Source of the DNA: a virus
Length of the DNA stretch: 31,497 bases
Reading direction: 5' to 3' (one strand)
IMG/VR virus record: IMGVR_UViG_3300048922_000079
Coordinates: 1-31,497 of that record
The translations under genes were made by a program, and so were the position numbers. Positions 6,741 to 13,299 of this stretch are shown here, in pieces. Each line of letters starts with the position of its first letter. Position 1 is the stretch's first letter. The notes under the pieces are model-generated. The model was not told where the DNA came from. It was given only the letters and a program-made list of their open reading frames with translations, and did no database searches.

Positions 6741-6890
6741 ATGACCAAGGCAAAGAATATTGAATTTCGACTGAGCAAACTAGAGAAAGGGCCAGACAAG
6801 AATGTTCTGGCCATCATGGAGATAAGGTCGAGGGCTATTGCAGGTACGGTGTTGAACCAGGTACGAAATCAGGTGTTGAAAGGTCAATAA
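6741..6890 (+). CDS. Possible small protein, 49 aa
   Basis: The frame starts MTKAKNIEFRLSKLEKG with AGGG about eight bases upstream and ends QVRNQVLKGQ. It is basic and helical. Its last 56 bases overlap the opposite-strand gene at 6835-7119 tail to tail, which weakens the case for one of the two; the minus-strand gene is better supported. No family recognised. Confidence 0.3.
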   Translation: MTKAKNIEFRLSKLEKGPDKNVLAIMEIRSRAIAGTVLNQVRNQVLKGQ

Positions 6891-7119
6891 TTTCTCTAAA
6901 TACAGCCTCATAGGCCTTATCCATCTTATCTACTGTTTCTGAAGTGATATCACTTGTTGAAGGTATATTGATACCATCCATAAGTTTTATTTCAGCGAAT
7001 TTTTCTAAAAATTGAAGGACGTCCTTTTTTTGGTCTTCAGGCATTGTTTGCACGATACAAGCAACAACGTTTCTGAGGGCCAAAATTTGGGCGTGAGTAA
7101 CATAATAAGGATCATTCAT
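6835..7119 (-). CDS. Helical accessory protein, 94 aa, unknown
   Basis: Starts at 7119 with AGGTAAG upstream. The sequence MNDPYYVTHAQILALRNVVA continues into predicted helices (EDQKKDVLQFLEKFAEIKL; ETVDKMDKAYEAVFREII) and ends with a Pro-rich tail. Composition and the ribosome-binding site look like those of a real soluble protein. It is transcribed against the late operon, so lysogenic expression is likely. I do not recognise the family. Confidence 0.6.
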   Translation of the reverse strand: MNDPYYVTHAQILALRNVVACIVQTMPEDQKKDVLQFLEKFAEIKLMDGINIPSTSDITSETVDKMDKAYEAVFREIIDLSTPDFVPGSTPYLQ

Positions 7120-7208
7120 AGCTTCTTACCTGTTCTGTTGAGTTTGGTGATTTAACAGTATCAGGCTGAGATGACGGCCGCCACCATGTGGCAACAGTTA
7201 CACGTTAT

Positions 7209-7233
7209 GCCTCGCACAAGCGGGGCTTTTTTT
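7209..7233 (+). terminator. Rho-independent terminator
   Basis: GCCTCGC (7209-7215) pairs with GCGGGGC (7220-7226) around ACAA, followed by seven T. It stands just before the HNH fragment and would block rightward reading into it in the absence of Q. Confidence 0.8.
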
Positions 7234-7249
7234 ATTGGAGATGATAAGG

Positions 7250-7378
7250 ATGCCCGCACTGATCCTCCGTGCCTGCCGTAAGCATGGATGCGTAGGTACA
7301 ACCACCGAGCGCTCAGGCTACTGCGAGATGCATCGTAATGAAGGCTGGCAACAGCATCAGCAGGGCAAGAGCAGGTAG
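7250..7378 (+). pseudogene. Truncated HNH endonuclease (N-terminal remnant, 42 codons)
   Basis: AAGG precedes ATG 7250. The peptide begins MPALILRACRKHGCVGTT and includes ERSGYCEMHRNEGW and QQGKSR, then stops at TAG 7376-7378. This is the characteristic N-terminus (RACRKxGC, SGYC..H, a GW..HQQGKSR turn) of phage HNH endonucleases that normally sit next to the small terminase gene and assist packaging. The catalytic HNH part is missing; the following 140 bases hold no continuation in any frame that I see. About 2.2 kb of accessory genes now separate it from terS. Confidence 0.65.
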
Positions 7379-7517
7379 ATATAGAAACCGCCATTGTCTT
7401 CGCCAGCTCAGGTTAGATAAATACCATTGGCAGGCCTATTACACTGCAATTACCGAATAGTGATAATAGCTGTATAACCTGAAATACAGGCTGAACAAAC
7501 ATTTACAACTAATAGCA

Positions 7518-7727
7518 TTAGCAACTAATTGTTAAAGTGAAGGGGCTTAGCACCTCGGCATTGAACTTGCTTTCTGCGACTGAGCGACATTCAGGCAGCA
7601 GATCTGCAATACGTTCTATAAGTGCCCCTGGTGTTGAGGATGAAGGTTCTTTAGCTGCTAGCGCTAAAGCCAGATCATAAGCAACAGACTCTTTCGTTCT
7701 GCCGCCAGAAAACACATTGTATGACAT
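7518..7727 (-). CDS. Small accessory protein, 69 aa, unknown
   Basis: Starts at 7727 with AAGGTC upstream; product begins MSYNVFSGGRTKESVAYDLA and contains an Ala/Leu-rich helix (LALALAAKEP) and a second helix (GALIERIADLLPECRS). It is the last of a leftward group of three (7999-8160, 7763-8002, this gene), 35 bases after the previous stop. No catalytic or metal-binding motif. Unknown function. Confidence 0.6.
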   Translation of the reverse strand: MSYNVFSGGRTKESVAYDLALALAAKEPSSSTPGALIERIADLLPECRSVAESKFNAEVLSPFTLTISC

Positions 7728-7762
7728 AGTTGACCTTACTTTTTTAAGTTGAGAAAAATGAT

Positions 7763-8002
7763 TTATATCTTTTTTCTATATTCTTCGCCCAGGAACTGAT
7801 AGAGCGATCTGAACTGGTTCGTTTGACTTACAGGAAGATAATTACTGCTGAGCACCATTCCTGAAATAATGATGCATGTAAGTGTGAACAGATAGTCCTT
7901 AAGTTCGATATCTGTCATTTGATAGGATTCTTCATTTGCAGCTGAAAGTCCTAAGCGATATGGCTTAAAAAGCAAAGAAGGAAATTTTTTAATGTCTTTC
8001 AC
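7763..8002 (-). CDS. Small accessory protein with one hydrophobic segment, 79 aa
   Basis: I place the start at GTG 8002 rather than at the ATG at 8032. The GTG overlaps the TGA of the preceding zinc-ribbon gene (GTGA) and has GGAGGAAGG just upstream, whereas the ATG lies deep inside that gene. The product contains one hydrophobic stretch, LFTLTCIIISGMVLSS, possibly a membrane helix, and ends FLGEEYRKKI. Translational coupling to the zinc-ribbon protein suggests joint function. Family unknown. Confidence 0.55.
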   Translation of the reverse strand: MKDIKKFPSLLFKPYRLGLSAANEESYQMTDIELKDYLFTLTCIIISGMVLSSNYLPVSQTNQFRSLYQFLGEEYRKKI

Positions 8003-8160
8003 CCTTCCTCCGGAAGGAAAAAGTATCCACATTTAGGGCAAATACACGTGATGTTTTTACGTATTTTGCTGGAACTTTGCTCCATGATATGAGAGCAGTG
8101 AGGGCAAGTCACCTTCACCTGTTTATCCATGTACATCTTAAGATCATCAAAGATAGTCAT
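7999..8160 (-). CDS. Two-CPxC zinc-ribbon microprotein 3 (53 aa)
   Basis: Starts at 8160 (MTIFDDLKMYMDKQVKV) with CCAGG upstream and ends at TGA 8001-7999. C19-P-H-C22 and C41-P-K-C44 give the same CPxC-X18-CPxC ribbon as the copies at 5574-5744 and 6371-6535; this one ends YFFLPEEG, close to the NIFLPSES ending of copy 1. It heads a leftward three-gene group. A TATACT (minus strand, 8196-8191) is a good -10 about 30 bases upstream of the start, but its -35 is weak. Confidence 0.75.
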   Translation of the reverse strand: MTIFDDLKMYMDKQVKVTCPHCSHIMEQSSSKIRKNITCICPKCGYFFLPEEG

Positions 8161-8321
8161 AAATATTACCTGGTGGATGTATGGGTACTTAGTATACTCC
8201 CGTAATTAATGGATTGCTCACTTATTGACCAGTCAAGCCCGGCACAGGCCTTCTCTGTGCAAGTGCAGGGAGGTAACATATCTGGCTGGCATGATGATCC
8301 CTAAGCATCCTCGGGGAAGAT

Positions 8322-8343
8322 AACCTATTATTTATAATAGGTT
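8322..8343. promoter_or_regulatory. 22-bp palindrome containing a perfect -10 box
   Basis: AACCTATTAT and ATAATAGGTT (8322-8331 and 8334-8343) form a perfect inverted repeat around TT. It contains TATAAT at 8333-8338 and lies 24 bases before the start of the next gene, so it could be an operator covering a promoter. A matching -35 about 17 bases upstream is poor, and there is no downstream U tract, so attenuator or operator remain open. Confidence 0.55.
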
Positions 8344-8366
8344 GGGATCACTTAAGGAGTGTTTGA

Positions 8367-8540
8367 ATGAAAAATGAAGAATTTGAACGTAAAGTCGAAG
8401 ATGAGATTTCTGCGCTCATTAAGAAAAAAATCGCTGAAATCAGGAAAAAAACTGGTAAAGAGGTTTCTGAAATCGAGTTTATTCCAGTTGAGACAATGAA
8501 TGGGCTTGATGGATACGAAGTAAAAATCAAGCTGATGTAA
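8367..8540 (+). CDS. Highly charged helical protein, 57 aa
   Basis: ATG 8367 follows AAGGAG at ideal spacing and the frame ends 6 bases before a terminator. The product is mostly Lys/Glu in a heptad-like arrangement (EEFERKVEDEISALIKKKIAE, ending IRKKTGKEVSEIEF), so a short coiled coil followed by a beta segment (GYEVKIKLM) is likely. The unit promoter/palindrome-gene-terminator is a typical moron. Function not recognised. Confidence 0.65.
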   Translation: MKNEEFERKVEDEISALIKKKIAEIRKKTGKEVSEIEFIPVETMNGLDGYEVKIKLM

Positions 8541-8545
8541 ACGTT

Positions 8546-8570
8546 AAAAAGGTCGCCGCGGCGGCCTTTT
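8546..8570 (+). terminator. Rho-independent terminator
   Basis: AAAAGGTCGC pairs with GCGGCCTTTT (one T-G pair) around CGCG. It closes the 57-residue gene; the A and T flanks make it potentially bidirectional. Confidence 0.7.
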
Positions 8571-8591
8571 CTGTTACCAGAAGCAGGGTGA

Positions 8592-8708
8592 AGTGGCGTA
8601 TGTGATAAACGCCAACGGCAAGACGACTCCCCGTCACGAACAGACGACCCAGCAGTAGACATTACAGAAGCTCGTCAGCGGATGAAGGACTTCGATGTCT
8701 ACCATTAA
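8592..8708 (+). pseudogene. Possible C-terminal gene fragment
   Basis: After the terminator this frame is open for 38 codons without a start or ribosome-binding site and ends FDVYH. The part SRTDDPAVDITEARQRMKDF reads like a natural protein C-terminus (helix then short tail). It may be the remnant of a gene displaced when accessory genes arrived. I do not recognise the parent family, and chance is possible. Confidence 0.2.
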
Positions 8709-8779
8709 TAAGTATTTTCTTCTACAGGGAAGGCTGTACCTTGATAATATTAATTATCATTCACGATACTGGTGGGGTT

Positions 8780-9115
8780 ATGAAAAAGGGACTTATCGGT
8801 ATGATTCTTCTGTGTAGCATGCTTATGGGGTGTGCCAGCTCCGCTAAAAACTCGCATCCAAAACTGCTATATTCGCCAACTCCGGCATATCCGTATTACG
8901 CACTGGCTAACAGGATTGAAGGAGATGTCAGGGTCAGATATAACGTAGGTGTCGATGGAAAGGTATCAAAGGTATGGATCCTGAAATCAGAACCGCAGCA
9001 CCTCTTCGACTCAGCAGTCATTGCGGCAATGTCACAATGGCGTTATGAAACCAATAAACCTAGTCAGGGACTAACGAAAACGATATATTTCAAACTCCAG
9101 GCTCCGCCTGGCTAA
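8780..9115 (+). CDS. Lipoprotein with TonB C-terminal-like domain
   Basis: A 111-residue protein from ATG 8780 (GGTGGGG upstream; an earlier start at 8741 would add an unlikely hydrophobic leader). MKKGLIGMILLCSMLMGC is a signal peptide with lipobox LMGC (Cys18). The mature part matches the TonB C-terminal domain pattern: YSPTPAYPYYALANRIEGDV, VRYNVGVDGKVSKVWILKSE, then FDSAVIAAMSQWRYE. Unlike TonB it has no proline spacer or ExbB-contacting anchor, so it is not an energy transducer by itself. As a phage accessory gene it may act at the cell envelope, for example interfering with TonB-dependent receptors used by phages; that is inference. Confidence 0.75.
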   Translation: MKKGLIGMILLCSMLMGCASSAKNSHPKLLYSPTPAYPYYALANRIEGDVRVRYNVGVDGKVSKVWILKSEPQHLFDSAVIAAMSQWRYETNKPSQGLTKTIYFKLQAPPG

Positions 9116-9193
9116 ACTCGATAGCAGAGTAATTATGGGATTATGAGCATCGAGACCTACTTCATTCATTCTGCATTGATTGCCATCGCAGAG

Positions 9194-9215
9194 GCCACCC
9201 CCGGGTGGCTTTTTT
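9194..9215 (+). terminator. Rho-independent terminator
   Basis: GCCACC pairs with GGTGGC around CCCGG (9194-9209), followed by TTTTTT. It ends the lipoprotein transcript and is followed by the tail-to-tail end of the minus-strand gene 9234-9554. Confidence 0.75.
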
Positions 9216-9233
9216 AATGGCTTTAACAACATA

Positions 9234-9554
9234 TCAGATGCATAGGCATTTCTTCACTCTTGCCAGCCCAGTAACCGATCTTGCTTCTCTCTCTGCCAAT
9301 TCAAAGGTAGCTGCGCAAAGCTTCTGGTATCTACCAGTTGTGAAGCCTTTCTTTTCCGTCAGTCCAAGTAGCGGGTTGATTCTTTTACAATTAGCCCGAT
9401 GAATCCTGGTAAAGCGTTCATCACTCTTGCTTGCCTTACCACTGGCGGTTTTTAAGGTGTTGACGACATATCCATCAGGATTATCGCTAAGCCAATGACG
9501 ATATGCAGATTCACTATCCGGTTGAAGTTCACTTCTGAATACTTTTACGCCCAT
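9234..9554 (-). CDS. Accessory protein with HRxxC motif, 106 aa
   Basis: Starts at 9554 with ACGGAGA upstream. Features: MGVKVFRSELQPDSESAYRH, the NPDGYVVNTLKTAS strand, RFTRIHRANCKRINPLLG and KGFTTGRYQKLCAATFELAE. The order YVVNT / HRANCxRI / TTxxYxKxCA recalls a small domain scattered through bacterial and phage proteins of uncertain function, sometimes fused to nuclease-like domains; I cannot name it with certainty. It lies directly before terS on the opposite strand, so it is a non-structural accessory gene. Confidence 0.65.
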   Translation of the reverse strand: MGVKVFRSELQPDSESAYRHWLSDNPDGYVVNTLKTASGKASKSDERFTRIHRANCKRINPLLGLTEKKGFTTGRYQKLCAATFELAEREARSVTGLARVKKCLCI

Positions 9555-9600
9555 ACGATATCTCCGTGTTGTTTTTAATGAATTATAACAGGATTAAACC

Positions 9601-10605
9601 ATGGCAAAACCGGACTGGGGCGAGCTTCAGCAACGGTTCCTGTCCGATCATGCCGCAACCGGCGTATCACCGAAGGATTGGTGTAAAACGCAGGGACTGA
9701 ATTATGCTACCGCCCGTCGATACATCAAAAAACCTTCTGCGCAAACTGCGCAAAAACCTGCGCAGAAGAAACTGCGCACTGCGCAAAAGGAAAAATGCGC
9801 AGAAGAGCTGGTGGACGATGATGGTCTTACTGCCCCGCAGCGTTCATTTGTAGCGGAGTACCTGAAGGACAACAATGCCACGCAGGCCGCTATCCGTGCC
9901 GGGTACAGCAAGAAGACTGCTGAACAAATTGGTTATCAGCTGCTTCAGAAAACTTCAGTTGCGCAGGCCATTGCGCAGCAGCAGAAAGCATCCATTGTGC
10001 GCACGCTTGGCAGTGCTGATGTAGTGCTTGAGCAGATGTGGCGACTGGCAACGTTCGACGCCAACCAGCTATCACAGTATCGCCGCGGGAGCTGCCGTTA
10101 CTGTTGGGGCTTTGGTCACCAGTACCAATGGCGTGATGCCGTGGAGTACGAAGAGAAGCGACTCGAAGCGCTTGAGCGTAAACGTCGTGAGCCTCTCGAT
10201 GTGGGCGGTTACGGTTACGACCATACCAGCGCACCTAACCCTGAATGCCCCCGCTGCAATGGTGATGGCATCGGTCAGCCGTTCTTCGCGGATACGCGCA
10301 AGCTGTCGCCAGATGCTGCGCTTGCCTATTCAGGTGTAAAGCTCGGCAAGAATGGTGTTGAGATAACCGCTATCAGTCGTGAGCGAATGTACGAGGCGGT
10401 GATGAAGCGCCTCGGCCTGGCTGATAGTGAATTCGCCCAGCGTCTGCAGCAGATAGAAATCGAGCGTCGGCAGCTGGAGATCGACAAACTCCGCAAAGAA
10501 CTGGCCGCTGACCCGGAGGATGACGAACCAACGCCAGTTGCAATCAATATCAACGTAGTCGATGCGCGAGTGAGGGAAGAGGATGGCGATAGCACCGACG
10601 CTTAA
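9601..10605 (+). CDS. terS: Terminase small subunit
   Basis: A 334-residue Terminase_2-type small subunit. An N-terminal helix-turn-helix-like region (residues 1-45) is joined by a basic AQ-rich linker (about 45-72) to the conserved LTAPQRSFVAEYLKDNNATQ / AAIRAGYSKKTAEQIGYQLL core (about 76-115). A C-terminal extension has two CxxC pairs (CRYC and CPRC, about 165-220) and a coiled coil (FAQRLQQIEIERRQLEIDKL). The protein selects phage DNA for packaging. It is longer than many homologues because of the extension. AGGA lies upstream of ATG 9601; the end overlaps terL by 23 bases. The linker DNA carries TGCGCA repeats (see 9738-10003). Confidence 0.9.
   Translation: MAKPDWGELQQRFLSDHAATGVSPKDWCKTQGLNYATARRYIKKPSAQTAQKPAQKKLRTAQKEKCAEELVDDDGLTAPQRSFVAEYLKDNNATQAAIRAGYSKKTAEQIGYQLLQKTSVAQAIAQQQKASIVRTLGSADVVLEQMWRLATFDANQLSQYRRGSCRYCWGFGHQYQWRDAVEYEEKRLEALERKRREPLDVGGYGYDHTSAPNPECPRCNGDGIGQPFFADTRKLSPDAALAYSGVKLGKNGVEITAISRERMYEAVMKRLGLADSEFAQRLQQIEIERRQLEIDKLRKELAADPEDDEPTPVAININVVDARVREEDGDSTDA
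9738..10003. repeat. Nine TGCGCA palindromes inside terS
   Basis: TGCGCA starts at 9738, 9747, 9759, 9773, 9780, 9796, 9960, 9972 and 9998; six of the nine fall in 64 bases. Most encode Ala-Gln (GCG CAA/CAG) dipeptides in the linker. The hexamer is self-complementary, so each is a symmetric site. Clusters of short repeats within terS are where pac-type phages such as P22 and SPP1 keep their packaging recognition sites, so a role as TerS binding site is a candidate. Confidence 0.75.
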
Positions 10606-11887
10606 CATCCCTCAGGCCAAATTCCTTGCGATGCAGTACAAGTTTAAGGCTTACGTGGCCGGGTTTGGTTCTGGCAAGACATGGGTTGGTTGCGGCGGTA
10701 TCTGCAAGGGGATGTGGGAACACCCTAAAATCAACCAGGGCTACTTTGCACCAACGTATCCGCAGATCCGCGACATCTTTTATCCCACGGTTGAAGAGGT
10801 GGCCTATGACTGGGGGCTGAATGTCAAAATCAATGAGGGAAACAAAGAGGTCCATTTCTACGCCGGGAAGCAGTTCCGTGGGACGACGATATGCCGCTCG
10901 ATGGAAAAGCCACATACCATCGTTGGTTTCAAAATTGGTAATGCCCTGATAGATGAGCTCGACGTGATGCCCGCCAAAAAGGCACAGTTAGCCTGGCGGA
11001 AAATCATTGCGCGTATGCGTTACAACGTGCCCGGTTTGCGTAACGGAATAGACGTCACCACGACGCCAGAAGGGTTTAAGTTTGTTTATCAACAGTTCGC
11101 AAAGGCTGTACGCGATAAACCTTCGCTCTCAACGCTATACGGGCTGGTTCAGGCCTCAACCTTCGACAACGAAAAGAACCTGCCGGCAGACTACATTCCA
11201 TCCCTGATGGAGTCTTATCCGCCGGAGCTGATTAAGGCTTATCTGCGCGGGCAGTTTACCAACCTGACCAGCGGGACTATTTACCATCAATTTGACCGTA
11301 AGCTGAATAACTGCCAGGAGGAAGAGCAGCCCGGCGAACCTCTGTATATCGGTATGGATTTCAACGTCGGGAAAATGACCGGAATTGTTCATGTGCTGCG
11401 CCTTGGGCTTCCCTGTGCAGTTACGGAAATCATTAAGGCTTACGACACACCGGACATTATTCGCATCATTAAAGAGCGGTTCTGGCTATATGACGGCCAT
11501 GACTACCGGAAGGTGAGGGAAATCTATATTTACCCGGATGCCTCTGGTGATTCTCGTAAATCAGCTCATGCCAGCACTACGGATATCGCCCAGCTCAAAC
11601 AGGCTGGCTTCAATGTGATTGTGAACGATTCAAACCCGCCAGTAAAAGATCGTATCAATTCCATGAACGCCATGTTCTGCAATGGAAACGGTGAGCGTCG
11701 CTACAAAGTGAATGTAAAGCGCTGTCCGGTCTACACGGAATCGCTTGAACAGCAGGTATGGGGTGAAAACGGTGAACCTGACAAAAAAGCCGATAATGAC
11801 CACCCTAACGACGCTGGCGGCTACTTCATCGTGAAACAGTTCCCAATCATCAAACCAACCGGGAAAGTCACCAAACTGCGGATGTAA
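10583..11887 (+). CDS. terL: Terminase large subunit
   Basis: A 434-residue packaging ATPase and nuclease (Terminase_6 type). Walker A GFGSGKT at residues 27-33, Walker B LIDELD at 122-127. The nuclease domain shows the three acidic positions expected: MDFN (D259), PDASG (D319) and NDHPNDAGG (near 405-413). It cuts concatemeric DNA and pumps it into the prohead through the portal. Start ATG 10583 follows GAGGGAAGAGG and overlaps terS, giving coupled expression. All key residues are present; the length is at the short end but complete. Confidence 0.95.
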   Translation: MAIAPTLNIPQAKFLAMQYKFKAYVAGFGSGKTWVGCGGICKGMWEHPKINQGYFAPTYPQIRDIFYPTVEEVAYDWGLNVKINEGNKEVHFYAGKQFRGTTICRSMEKPHTIVGFKIGNALIDELDVMPAKKAQLAWRKIIARMRYNVPGLRNGIDVTTTPEGFKFVYQQFAKAVRDKPSLSTLYGLVQASTFDNEKNLPADYIPSLMESYPPELIKAYLRGQFTNLTSGTIYHQFDRKLNNCQEEEQPGEPLYIGMDFNVGKMTGIVHVLRLGLPCAVTEIIKAYDTPDIIRIIKERFWLYDGHDYRKVREIYIYPDASGDSRKSAHASTTDIAQLKQAGFNVIVNDSNPPVKDRINSMNAMFCNGNGERRYKVNVKRCPVYTESLEQQVWGENGEPDKKADNDHPNDAGGYFIVKQFPIIKPTGKVTKLRM

Positions 11888-11891
11888 AACC

Positions 11892-13298
11892 ATGCCTGAT
11901 ATTTCAACACCCAACCTCGACTATAACGACATGGTTGAGGCCTGGGATATCAACGATGCGCTAATGGGCGGTACGCTTGAAATGCGCCGACAGGGTAAGT
12001 TGTATCTTCCGAAATGGCCCAACGAAGACCCTGACAGCTACAAAGAACGATTAGCAGCTGCAACCTTGCTGCCTGCCTATGAAGAAGCGATTAAACAGAA
12101 CATTGGACGCGTATTTGCTGAGCCAACGGTATTGAGCGAAAGCGCGCCGGAAATTATCCGAAAGCTTTCTGCCGACATCGATATGGAAGGCAACCGCCTT
12201 GATGTATGGGCTCAGCAATTCTTCAGCATTGGATTTCAGTATGGTCTGGTTCATGCGCTGGTGGACTACCCGCGAGTGGATCCGAAATCTGTAAGGACAA
12301 AAGCAGATGAAAAAGCGATTGGAAACCGGCCATACGTAACGATGCTAAATCCCCGTCAGGTGATCGGCTGGAAGTCGAAAGTCGAGGGTGGAAAGGTCAT
12401 CCTTACTGATTTGCGTATTCGTGAAACCATCATTATTGACGGTGATGACTACGGGCAAACGAAGGTAGAACAGATCCGGCATATCATGCCTGGTAAGGTT
12501 GAAATCTATCGGCGTAACAGGGGCGATAATGGTGAAGCACAATGGACGCTTCACGAAGAATGGCAAACCAGCCGTAACGATATCACGCTAGTGACGCTCT
12601 ACACGAAACGAACAGGATTTATGCGCGGATCTCCGCCGCTGCTTAACCTGGCTTTGCTGAATATCAAGCACTGGCAAAGTCAGAGTGAGCAGGACAACAT
12701 CCTGCATGTTGCCCGTGTGCCGTTGCTGGTGGCTTATGGACTGGCAGAAGGTGAAACGTTAACGATCGGCTCATCAACAGCGACTCATTTCGACAACCGC
12801 GAAAGGCAGGGTCTTGAATATGTCGAACATACCGGATCGGCCATTGAATCCGGTGAAACGTCGCTGGAAAAACTGGAAGATCAGATGCGACAGGCCGGGG
12901 CAAAACTCTTACGTGCCGAGAACACCTCGACCAAATCTGTTGACCAGACCAATGAAGAGCGCATGCAGGAGAATTCGCCGCTGTATACGATGGCGAGTTC
13001 GCTGGAGGACGCGCTCGATAACATCCTGCAGATCATGGCGGAATGGCTCGGTGAAACTGAGGGTGGCAATGTCGATGTACGCACTGAACTGGATGTTTCT
13101 GCTCAGACGTTTGATGCCTCAGCTGCAACGGCTGTTCAGTCACTTCGGCAGGGTGGTGATATTCGCCAGATTGATGCGGTTCGCGTTCTTCAGGCGCTGA
13201 AATTCATCGACCCGGACGCGAAACCTGAAGAGGTGATCGACGAACTGAGGAACCAGCAGGTGACGCTTGTCGGCGGCCTGAATAATCCAGGTGGTTGA
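11892..13298 (+). CDS. Portal protein (DUF4055 family)
   Basis: A 468-residue protein with the DUF4055 signature: WDINDALMGG, the LYLPKWPNEDPDSYKERL segment (about residues 38-56), YEEAIKQNIGRVFAEP, and MLNPRQVIGW near 150. DUF4055 proteins occupy the portal slot between terL and the Mu-F-like head gene in many siphophages, and I assign the portal role on that basis: a dodecameric ring at one capsid vertex through which DNA passes. A long helix near residues 330-380 (LEKLEDQMRQAGAKLLRAEN) fits the stem/clip helices of portals. No clear Shine-Dalgarno precedes ATG 11892; it follows terL by four bases. Confidence 0.85.
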   Translation: MPDISTPNLDYNDMVEAWDINDALMGGTLEMRRQGKLYLPKWPNEDPDSYKERLAAATLLPAYEEAIKQNIGRVFAEPTVLSESAPEIIRKLSADIDMEGNRLDVWAQQFFSIGFQYGLVHALVDYPRVDPKSVRTKADEKAIGNRPYVTMLNPRQVIGWKSKVEGGKVILTDLRIRETIIIDGDDYGQTKVEQIRHIMPGKVEIYRRNRGDNGEAQWTLHEEWQTSRNDITLVTLYTKRTGFMRGSPPLLNLALLNIKHWQSQSEQDNILHVARVPLLVAYGLAEGETLTIGSSTATHFDNRERQGLEYVEHTGSAIESGETSLEKLEDQMRQAGAKLLRAENTSTKSVDQTNEERMQENSPLYTMASSLEDALDNILQIMAEWLGETEGGNVDVRTELDVSAQTFDASAATAVQSLRQGGDIRQIDAVRVLQALKFIDPDAKPEEVIDELRNQQVTLVGGLNNPGG

Positions 13299-13299
13299 G

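Noticed and set aside
8348-8662. 104-codon minus-strand frame over the charged 57-residue gene
   Set aside because: The plus-strand gene has an ideal AAGGAG and a terminator; the minus frame runs through both hairpins and is Ser-rich shadow.
9205-9402. 65-codon plus-strand frame opposite the HRANC gene
   Set aside because: It begins inside a terminator and lies antisense to a better supported gene.
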